From NCBI RefSeq assembly GCF_000003815.2, contig NC_049992.1, positions 14,128,636-14,150,712 of the forward strand: a stretch of 22,077 bases of DNA, given 5' to 3'. The position numbers and the translations under genes are program-made. Below, in pieces: positions 15,277 through 22,077 of this stretch; position 1 is the stretch's first letter; every line of letters starts with the position of its first letter. The stretch comes from Branchiostoma floridae (lineage: Eukaryota; Chordata; Leptocardii; Amphioxiformes; Branchiostomatidae). The notes beneath the pieces are model-generated. The model saw only the letters and a list, made by a program, of their open reading frames with translations. It was not told the origin of the DNA and searched no databases.

Positions 15277-15605
15277 AATTTGTATCAATTTACTTATGAA
15301 TTTCTATTAAATCATCAACGTACCGTGTTGCCGACGAGTGATGAACACCATTGTATAATGTATTAAGTATTTGCATCGGCAACGTTCTCCATGGCATGCA
15401 AATCAATGTCTATCTGGCTGATTTGAATGAAGTACGATGTGTTCTATTTCCAACTTGCTCCTGTCGGTGGAGACACGATCAGAGAATTTGGAAAGGACTT
15501 TACATTCATGATCCATTTGCTTTCCAATATGTCTCATTTCAAATGTATCAGTTTACTTGTAAATTTCTATATATTAAATTATCAACGTACCGTGTTTCCG
15601 ACGTT
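15109..15605 (+). repeat. Two diverged tandem units of about 230-265 bp
   Basis: 15109-15336 and 15340-15605 share CATTnTATAATGT, GAATGAA-TACGATG, GGAGACACGATC-GAGAATT, TTCATGATCCATTTG and ATCAACGTACCGTGTT. The first unit overlaps the right inverted-repeat arm. Confidence 0.75.
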
Positions 15606-16500
15606 TGAAATAGCGGCCCGGCTGGAAGTAGTTGCTGACGAATTATGACTATGGTATACACTTACCTTTGATGCTTCAAAAGTAACGACACGTGACGTAC
15701 TGTACATGTACTAGTATATGCACAGGTGTTGTTAATAAAAAAACAGCCTACAACAGTTTTTAGACGTGTCAGAAATACATGTACATGTAATACGTACTAG
15801 AAGTAATGTTAATTTACGCAAAGAGCCAGCGCCAACACAAATAACTTTTAATAAACAAGAAATGAAAACAAATTCTTTAAAAAAAATGTCATTTTGAACC
15901 AAAGAGCTTTTCTTGAACACAAACTCAACACAAATCTACCCAAGGCAATTTTCCCATTGTTTTTGTTTCAAGCTGTTGTTTCCAAGTAAAGCTGTTCTAT
16001 TGTTATACTGACAAGCAGCTTTCATGGATGGTTGTTTTTTCTTTGGGCGCTTATCTTTATACTAGTAATTTACCGTATCTTGTTTATTCCGTACTTCGTA
16101 TATTTTGGAATGGATCCAATGTAATCGTTAGTACGGAAAACAATGTGAAAGGAATATTATTATAAAGTTCCTACCACCAAATTAAATGAAGGGGTAACAA
16201 GGTCCAAATTTTAAAGAAAAACAGTTTGAATCTCCTTATTCGAAGGTGGAAAACGGAAAGAATCAACCATTAATTTGCAAGAAAAGACATTTCGTTTTTC
16301 TTCTTGTTCCTCAAATGTCATTTATTGTAGGGTAAGTCAAGACGCAACTTGTGTTAGTAAAACCAAGCTCCTTGGTAAAACCGTTGTTCTGAACACAGTT
16401 AATAGAAGGTAAGTTTCAATCTTCATGCAAACCAGAACAGAAATTTTTCGTCAGAACAAGAAGTTGAAAGAGATCAACATACAAGTAAAAGGGCGTGAGA
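15606..16500. other. AT-rich sequence, no gene recognised
   Basis: No coding frame, RNA gene or element is supported. Consensus-like splice donors GGTAAGT occur near 16332 and 16407 (and again near 16594) but without accompanying coding sequence. Confidence 0.6.
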
Positions 16501-16510
16501 AACTCTTCCT

Positions 16511-16551
16511 CCGACCAAGGAGGTTGTTTTTTTAACCTCCTTGCTCCGACT
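16511..16551. repeat. Short hairpin module (CAAGGAGGTT stem)
   Basis: CAAGGAGGTT (16516-16525) pairs exactly with AACCTCCTTG (16534-16543) around a T-rich loop, flanked by CCGACC and CTCCGAC. A related, imperfect module is at 17373-17416 and a half copy at 11831-11841. Confidence 0.6.
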
Positions 16552-16821
16552 TGTTCCGACAGTTCACACCGACCTACTTACATATAACAAAAGGTAAGTT
16601 GATAGGTGATAATGATGAATGAATGAAGACGTCTATAGTGTAGTGTATTTCACGACATCAGCGCTGATGTGTTGCAGGACATTTTGGACATTCAAGTCAC
16701 AGCGAGTTGTGAACAATAGAGTGTGCACCAGAGTCCTGGACGTGACATTCTAGACACAGATGTGTATTACAATCTTTGGCTTTTGTCTGTTTCGTGGCAA
16801 AATTCAAGAAACCAACATTTA

Positions 16822-16949
16822 CCCCCCCCCCCCCCNNNNNNNNNNNNNNNNNNNNNNNNNNNNNNNNNNNNNNNNNNNNNNNNNNNNNNNNNNNNNNNNN
16901 NNNNNNNNNNNNNNNNNNNNNNNNNNNNNNNNNNNNNNNNNNNNNNNNN
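16822..16949. other. Poly-C run followed by an assembly gap (114 N)
   Basis: Fourteen C (16822-16835) abut the N run 16836-16949. The gap is probably caused by the homopolymer. The window also starts with a run of 13 G. Confidence 0.95.
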
Positions 16950-17269
16950 CTAATTTTACAGGGACAGTGGTATTGGGATTTGACATTTCTAGTAAAAAAA
17001 ACTTATTTCGAATAGCAGTATTTGAATTTATTTGGAAGTATTTGGCAATATTATTATACACAAGCTTCAGGCATTGGTGTTCTTGTTCTTGTGAAGGAGC
17101 GATATTACAATCTATATACTATAAAAGTCTATTCAATATTGTTACTGTATATAATTTATTGTATAAACTACTCTATATACAAAATGCGTCTTACTTAGTT
17201 GAAACCAGAAGGTTAGGATAAACGAACGTAGTGTTAGGATTAACAAAATATCGTCAACAGAACTGAACG

Positions 17270-17336
17270 ACACACACACACACACACATATATATAGAAC
17301 TGAACGACGCGCGCACACACAGATACATGCACACAC
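17270..17336. repeat. CA/CG dinucleotide microsatellite with duplicated flank
   Basis: A (CA)n run, a TATATA run and a mixed CGCGCACACA run are separated by a second copy of AGAACTGAACGAC (17261 and 17297), showing that the flank was duplicated with the microsatellite. Confidence 0.85.
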
Positions 17337-17372
17337 TTCAGAACAACACAACTGCTGGCAGACTGTTCTTCC

Positions 17373-17416
17373 TTCGACCAAGGAGGCTATACTTGTAATT
17401 AAACTCCTGCTCCGAC
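17373..17416. repeat. Second, imperfect hairpin module
   Basis: TTCGACCAAGGAGG, a short AT-rich loop and AACTCCTGCTCCGAC match the module at 16511-16551 with one arm degraded. Both are preceded by a CTTCCT motif. Confidence 0.5.
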
Positions 17417-17585
17417 ACTTCAAACCACTGAGCTTCGATATATTGTACCTGCGTATTGGAGAGAAAACAAACAGAAACTCATTATCCATCTCAAAGGTAG
17501 TTGACAACATCTTAAAAAACGGTAGGGTTTTACATGTAGGTTGAAATGAAATAACACTATATATAGCTGAGCGTAGATTTAATTT

Positions 17586-18010
17586 GTCAGAGGAATCTAG
17601 CCGTTTGATCAAACCACACTTCCCAGACTTTTCCTTCTTTTAACCATTGTTTTAATAAAACTTCGTAGTCCATTTCAATCGCCGAACCAAAAACGTTATA
17701 TCCAGTAAGAATTACCTTGTAACATGTGTTTATCGCTGAATTCGTCTGCGATTGCTGAATGAGATTAGATACAAGCCCCACATATTCTGTTAGTGTTATT
17801 TCGTGCACCGTAACCGTGAGAAGTCTGCTACATTCAAGTTTTCCCGCACAGCCCGCGGCCGCCTTTGGTCATGCCGCCTCGGGCTCGCGACAAAGCGGTG
17901 GCGCCATGGTGTCTGGGAAGGACCATTCTCGCATGTTGTGGAAAAATTATTTGTAGTTTGAAAATATCTGGATAAACTAACACTGACATATATAGCCACA
18001 AAACGTGACT
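17586..18010. repeat. Segmental direct repeat, copy 1 (425 bp)
   Basis: It aligns end to end with 18549-19088, sharing GTCAG-GGAAT-TAGCCG, CCATTTCAATCGCCG, TTCGTGCACCGTAA and GGATAAACTAACA, and ends CACAAAA-CGTGACT. On the minus strand copy 1 is open from 17808 to 17587, including EYVGLVSNLIQQSQTNSAIN, but copy 2 has 8-nt and 2-nt indels in the same stretch and does not keep this frame. Coding function is therefore not supported. Confidence 0.85.
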
Positions 18011-18548
18011 TTCCTTGTCGCAAACAACAGTTTATCTACTGAGTTTAACGGCATAAAGTCAATTATGAGATGCTTTATCAGAAATTGTGTTTCATTACTC
18101 TTTCCGACTTTGAGTCGTCTTTCCTCCTTGTAAGCAAATACGAAGCTTGTCAGTAAGCTACTGGCCATGGCACTTGAATTAACGGAAAGAAAATGTGCAA
18201 ACTGCGATAATTCTACATAAAACAAAATGGCGGCGATCTTTGTTTATAGTTTCACGCAATGATAACATCTACCGACGTGCCTATGTTCTCCGCCAGGCTT
18301 GGATACTTGTTCACTTGGTCAAATACGTCTTGCGGCCATTTGGTATGCAGAAGCTTGAGTAGAGTCAGTTTTAAGTCAAGTCCAAACGAAGAGGACAAAC
18401 TACAATGTTTCGCCGCCATCCAAGAGTACAAACAAATTATTACGGGAATTGGCGTCGGATTCGAGTTACGAGTTTGGCAATTCAAGTAGCTATGATAATT
18501 GTGTGATAGCCCAGTACGATAGCCATTTTGCCCCGGGGAAGAATGATT
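18011..18548. other. Spacer between repeat copies, with YY1-like motifs and small open frames
   Basis: CAAAATGGCGGC (18223-18234, plus) matches the YY1 core, and ATGGCGGC also occurs on the minus strand at 18415-18408. Minus ATG 18415 opens a 54-codon frame beginning MAAKHCSLSSSFGLDLKLTL; a second minus frame (from about 18168) begins MASSLLTSFVFAYKEE. Neither resembles a family known to me, and splice structure cannot be established. Confidence 0.3.
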
Positions 18549-19088
18549 GTCAGCGGAATTTAGCCGTCCGATCAGACCACACTTCCCTACGCTTTTTCTA
18601 GCTAACAAACGTTTTCCTTCTTTTAACAAACCTTCGAATTCGTAGCCCATTTCAATCGCCGGACCAAAAACGCTGTATCCAGAAAGAATTAGCTTGTAAC
18701 ATGTGCGTTGAGCGCTGAATTCGTCTCCGATTGTTGAGTGAGATCAGATATAAGCTCCACAGATTTTGATTTCGTGCACCGTAAGCGTGAGAATTTCTAG
18801 TTGAACAAGTTCGCTTCATTCAAGTTTCCCGCGCAGCCCGCGGCAGCCTTTGATCATGGCTCGGGCTCGTGACAAAGAGAGATCATCAATCAATTTTGAC
18901 AAGGCGGTGGCGTCATAGTGTCTGGGGAGAAACGACTTCGCGTGTCGAAAAATAATATGTACTTTAAACTTTTTATTTATTCATTTATTAAACTTCACAG
19001 ATCAGGTACAATCTGAGGGGAGCCGGCAACAGAAATCTATCCTGGGATAAACTAACATTGATATATATATTGCCACAAAATCGTGACT
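18549..19088. repeat. Segmental direct repeat, copy 2 (540 bp, with insertion)
   Basis: Diverged copy of 17586-18010, about 960 bp away in the same orientation. It is longer, partly because of a LINE-tail-like insertion around 18970-19030 and a small insert (about 20 bp with GATCATCAATC) near 18880. Confidence 0.85.
18970..19030 (-). mobile_element. LINE-type 3' tail remnant inside repeat copy 2
   Basis: On the minus strand the segment reads CCCTCAGATTGTACCTGATC, then TGAAGTTTAATAAATGAATA and AATAAAAA. An AATAAATGAATAAATAAA-like 3' end is typical of some non-LTR elements. It is absent from repeat copy 1, which dates the insertion after the duplication. Confidence 0.45.
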
Positions 19089-19287
19089 GAGCTGTAGTTA
19101 CTTCAGGCTCGTTACTTAGGTTGAAAAATTCACACAATTAATATAAAAGCTATCTATTTGTAAAAAATTTCATTATTTACACAGCGTCAGTAAAACACAC
19201 TGGGCACTACGGAGAATGAGAGTCCTTACAAGCGCTAGCCGTATTAAACAAGATTCATGCTACAAAATCTTTGACTACAATGTCAAT
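19089..19287. other. Sequence before the satellite, nothing recognised
   Basis: Two hundred bases of mixed composition with no repeat or coding signal that I can support. Confidence 0.5.
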
Positions 19288-19636
19288 CCCTGGCCGGCTC
19301 CCCGGGCCCGGCCCCTAGCCTGGGTACCATTCTCCGCGGTCGGCTTTGGGGAGCTTTACCCGGCACCGGCCTGCTTATGTCAGCCTGTCTGATTAGCTGC
19401 CCTTTGAGATTTCGCCTATAGAGCTTGTAGCCGGCCTTTTCAGTTTACCCCTCCCGCGGGGCGCGACTAAGTTAATCTAACCCCGTAAGAACTCCCCCGG
19501 CCTGTACCAATCAACTGTACGGGCGGTCACCTCTACACCGCCGAGCGCCTCGATGGTATGGTTCCCAGGCTACCCGGCCCCGTGCAGACACTGGTAAAAT
19601 TGAAGAAGTACACGGGCGGGAAAACATAGCCGTGTT
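19288..19636. repeat. Satellite unit 0, split by the MITE
   Basis: The GC-rich head of the 84-bp unit is at 19288-19315 (CTGGCCGGCTCCCCGGGCCC) and its tail at 19582-19636 (GTGCAGACACTGGTAAAATT to CATAGCCGTGTTG). The MITE sits between them and the LINE fragment follows. Confidence 0.85.
19316..19572. mobile_element. 257-bp MITE inside the first satellite unit, with 9-bp target duplication
   Basis: The left end TAGCCTGGGTACCAT and the right end ATGGT-ATGGTTCCCAGGCTA are inverted repeats starting TAGCCTGGG. The direct duplication CCCGGCCCC flanks it exactly at 19307-19315 and 19573-19581. Joining the flanks recreates the satellite sequence (GGGCCCGGCCCCGTGCAG versus GGGCCCGGCTCCGTGCAG in the array). 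There is no coding capacity. The 8-9 bp duplication suggests hAT or MULE type; this is not resolved. Confidence 0.85.
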
Positions 19637-19751
19637 GTGACCTGGCATGAAGTTAGATGGATGGCCCAAGATAGGAAGGACTGGAAGAAGTTCGTCAGTG
19701 CCTTATGCTCCACCAAAGGGAGCGAAGAGGATTAGGTAGGTAGGTAGGTTG
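19637..19751 (+). mobile_element. 5'-truncated LINE 3' end inserted in the satellite
   Basis: The plus frame from 19640 reads TWHEVRWMAQDR then KDWKKFVSALCSTKGSEED and stops at TAG (19733-19735), followed by (TAGG)n. This C-terminus, with R-DR-W--FV-ALC and an acidic end, is typical of the ORF2 end of many non-LTR retrotransposons. It interrupts the satellite between CCGTGTTG and CCCGGGCC, with GTTG present on both sides as a possible 4-bp target duplication. Confidence 0.75.
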
Positions 19752-20587
19752 CCCGGGCCGGCTCCCCGGGCCCGGCTCCGTGCAGACACTGGTACAATTG
19801 AAGTAGTACACGAGCGGAAAAACATAGCCGTGTTGCCCGGGCCGGCTCCCCGGGCCCGGCTCCGTGCAGATACTGGTAAAATTGAAGAAGTACACGAGCG
19901 GGAAAACATAGCCGTGTTGCCCGGGCCGGCTCCCCGGGCCCGGCTCCGTGCAGACACTGGTAAAATTGAAGAAGTACACGGGCGGGAAAATATAGCCGTG
20001 TTGCCCGGGCCGGCTCCCCGGGCCCGGCTCCGTGCAGACACTGGTAAAATTGAAGAAGTACACGGGCGGGAAAACATAGCCGTGTTGCCCGGGCCGGCTC
20101 CCCGGGCCCGGCTCCGTGCAGACACTGGTAAAATTGAAGAAGTACACGGGCGGGAAAACATAGCCGTGTTGCCCGGGCCGGCTCCCCGGGCCCGGCTCCG
20201 TGCAGACACTGGTAAAATTGAAGAAGTACACGGGCGGGAAAACATAGCCGTGTTGCCCGGGCCGGCTCCCCGGGCCCGGCTCCGTGCAGACACTGGTAAA
20301 ATTGAAGAAGTACACGGGCGGGAAAACATAGCCGTGTTGCCCGGGCCGGCTCCCCGGGCCCGGCTCCGTGCAGACACTGGTAAAATTGAAGAAGTACACG
20401 GGCGGGAAAACATAGCCGTGTTGCCCGGGCCGGCTCCCCGGGCCCGGCTCCGTGCAGACACTGGTAAAATTGAAGAAGTACACGGGCGGGAAAACATAGC
20501 CGTGTTGCCCGGGCCGGCTCCCCGGGCCCGGCTCCGTGCAGATACTGGTAAAATTGAGGAAGCACACGTAATGGGCCTGGTTTGGGT
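19748..20587. repeat. 84-bp satellite array, ten units, homogeneous core
   Basis: The unit runs GTTGCCCGGGCCGGCTCCCC, GGGCCCGGCTCCGTGCAGAC, ACTGGTAAAATTGAAGAAGT, ACACGGGCGGGAAAACATAG, CCGT. The marker TGCAG recurs exactly every 84 bp from 19781 to 20537. Units 4-9 appear identical, units 1-3 carry a few substitutions, and unit 10 switches at about 20566 to a diverged sequence. Each unit has two CCCGGG sites that can pair as a GC hairpin. Since 84 is 28 codons, several frames stay open; I do not call a protein. Confidence 0.95.
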
Positions 20588-20960
20588 GCCGAGTCTGGCG
20601 GGCGGGAAAATATAGCCGTGTTGCCCGGGCCCTGCTCCCCGGACCCGGCTCCGTGCATACACCGGTCGAATTTGAACATGTACACGGGCGGGAAAACATA
20701 GCCGTGTTGCGCGGCACACGTAATGGGCCTGGTTCAGTGAGTGCCGAGTCTGGCGGGCGGGAAAATATAGCCGTGTTGCCCGGCCCCGGCTCCCCGTGCA
20801 GACAACGGTAAAATTGAAGAAGCACACGTGTTGCACGTCACCCAGGGCGAGAAAATATAGCCGTGCGGACATCGCTAAAATTGAAGAAGTGCACGTAATT
20901 GGCCTTTACCTGGGGCGAGCGTGCAAAGATAGCGGCACGCGAGCAATGGCACGTTTCGTG
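20588..20960. repeat. Diverged, longer satellite units at the right edge
   Basis: At least three degenerate units are present (TGCATACACCGG near 20655, TGCAGACAACGG near 20797, TGCGGACATCGC near 20871). They contain an extra segment, CACACGTAATGGGCCTGGTT followed by GTGCCGAGTCTGGCGGGCGG, that the 84-bp core lacks but the end of unit 10 has. Confidence 0.85.
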
Positions 20961-21043
20961 TTGACCCTCGTGTGAAGAGAAACCTCACGTCGTGTTATTC
21001 CTCATATCACTGTCCCCCTATATACCTGCCCCCGGAAAATATG

Positions 21044-21068
21044 TTGGGGGGGGGCGTTGCCCCCCCAA
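21044..21068. repeat. G/C homopolymer hairpin
   Basis: TTGGGGGGGGG, a short CGTTG loop and CCCCCCCAA form a perfect stem of about nine pairs. Confidence 0.8.
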
Positions 21069-21085
21069 AAAAGCAAGCTGAAATC

Positions 21086-21977
21086 TTGTGTATTTTTTTA
21101 AAGATGGAAATTTCATTAAATCAAGCTAGTCTAACGGCAAAATTTACCCCCGAAAATGCAAGAAATGGCGTTTCAGAGACTCCCGATTTCAAAATTTCGC
21201 CAGACCTCCCTCGTGATGGCCCGCGTCTTCGGCGCAAGACAATATGTTGCGGGAGCGTCGCTCTCAAAATAAACTGAATTCTACTATCGTACTTAGCTTA
21301 GTTTACAAGCAGAATGTGGCCTCCAAATGCAAGAAATGGCGTTTCAGAGAGTCCCGATTTCAAAATTTTGCCAGACCTCCCTCGTGATGGCCCGCGTCTT
21401 CGGCGCAAGACAATATGTTGCGGGAGCGTCACTCTCAAAATAAACTGAATTTTACTATCGTACTTAGCTTAGTTTACAAGCAGAATGTGGCCTCCAAATG
21501 CAGGAAATGACGTTTCAGATGGTCAAGATTTCAAAATTTTCTCCGGACCTCCCTAGCGATGACTTGCGCCTCGGGCGCTCACAACGACATGGTTATAAAC
21601 ATTTGTGTGAGACATTTGTGTGGGTCATCGCCCCCAAACAATTTCTTTCTTTGACAAAAATGGCATTAGATTTAGTTAAAATAGTCTGCCAGCAAAATTT
21701 GTCCCTAAAAATCCAGAAAATGGCGTTTCAGAGGGTGCAGATTTCGAAATTTCCCCAGACCAACCTTGCCACAGCTCGCACCTTCGGTACTCGAAATCGT
21801 GAAAATATTTTTGGGCATCGCCCTCGCTAAAACCATGTGTCTTTCTTACAGAATTGCCATCAAACTTAGCTTAGTCTGCATGGCAGCAAAATTTGCCCGT
21901 CAAAACGCAGGAAATGGCGTTTTAGAGGGTCAATATTTCAAATTTTCCTGGGGGAGCATGCCCCTGGACCCCCCTAG
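21086..21977. repeat. Tandem family with 171-213 bp units (five units)
   Basis: The core ATGC-AGGAAATGGCGTTTCAG followed by AGATTTCAAAATTTT recurs at about 21156, 21327, 21498, 21711 and 21905. The first two intervals are exactly 171 bp and nearly identical; the later ones are 213 and 194 bp and diverged. Each unit head has a CTTAGCTTAGTnTnC / TAGTCTGCCAGCAAAATTT variant. I recall similar sequence as a dispersed repeat in marine invertebrates. No gene is called. Confidence 0.85.
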
Positions 21978-21981
21978 GATT

Positions 21982-22000
21982 GTCGCGCCTCCGGCGCGAC
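21982..22000. repeat. Perfect 8-bp GC hairpin
   Basis: GTCGCGCC and GGCGCGAC form a stem around TCC. It ends the tandem family before 22001-22077, where nothing is recognised. Confidence 0.75.
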
Positions 22001-22077
22001 TGGTAGCGCCGCCGTACAATTCTGTCAGTAAAAGTTCGCCCCCCCAGACGAAATTTCCTGCCGCCGCCTCTGCATAT

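Noticed and set aside
16723-17221. Frames spanning the second N gap
   Set aside because: The gap contributes a large part and the rest is AT-rich non-coding sequence.
17142-17612. 156-codon minus frame
   Set aside because: It is built on the CA microsatellite and low-complexity sequence, with repeated Cys/Val/Ile runs.
18223-18267. Plus-strand ATG GCG GCG short peptide (MAAIFVYSFTQ)
   Set aside because: It stops after eleven codons with no donor site; the ATGGCGGC is better read as a YY1-like motif.
19748-20587. CRISPR-like regular repeats
   Set aside because: The units are contiguous with no unique spacers, and the host is an animal; this is a satellite.
19695-20872. Long reading frames of 317-389 codons (minus) and 288 codons (plus) in the satellite
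   Set aside because: They overlap in several frames and on both strands because the 84-bp unit is a multiple of three and lacks stops; no domain or codon bias supports any of them.
1-22077. tRNA, rRNA or other structured RNA genes
   Set aside because: No cloverleaf box A/B pair or rRNA-like segment was noticed on either strand by eye; a tRNAscan/Rfam run would be decisive.

Overview
The window is animal genomic DNA. One large spliced gene occupies the left half. The right half is about 11 kb of repeat-rich sequence with no recognisable gene. Short AT-rich introns, many small inverted-repeat elements, LINE 3' ends with short tandem tails, a BEL-like LTR fragment and two N gaps suggest an invertebrate deuterostome, most likely an amphioxus (Branchiostoma). 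The species is an inference from repeat style and protein similarity and was not tested.

Left half (166-10943, minus strand): thirteen coding exons encode residues 1-704 of the beta subunit shared by, or ancestral to, the clathrin adaptors AP-1 and AP-2 (beta1/beta2-adaptin). All introns follow GT-AG and the exons join in frame from the initiator Met at 10943 to a donor at 166. The alpha-solenoid trunk and most of the hinge are present; the C-terminal ear lies off the left edge. Exon 7 appears to lack three separate single bases within about 25 bp, which restores the frame but scrambles a nearly invariant stretch. The introns hold hAT-like and other small inverted-repeat elements, a BEL-like LTR/gag fragment, a duplicated 3' splice site and several local duplications.

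Middle (10944-11440): a short intergenic promoter region, possibly bidirectional, with a tentative first exon (MPPRITEQ) of a divergent plus-strand gene.

Right half (about 11500-22077): no gene is recognised. There is a 3.7 kb interval bounded by 280 bp inverted repeats, a near-perfect 134 bp palindrome, a diverged 200 bp direct repeat, LINE 3' remnants, a CpG-rich unrecognised stretch next to a 572 bp gap, a duplicated 425-540 bp segment, and an 84 bp satellite with a homogeneous core and decayed edges. The first satellite unit is split by two different transposable elements, one with an intact 9 bp target-site duplication. A second tandem family with 171-213 bp units ends the window. The satellite is open in one plus frame and three minus frames only because 84 is a multiple of three.

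No new multi-gene system is visible. The most informative observations are the exon 7 anomaly, the palindrome with its third partial copy, the nested insertions in the satellite, and the duplicated splice acceptor.
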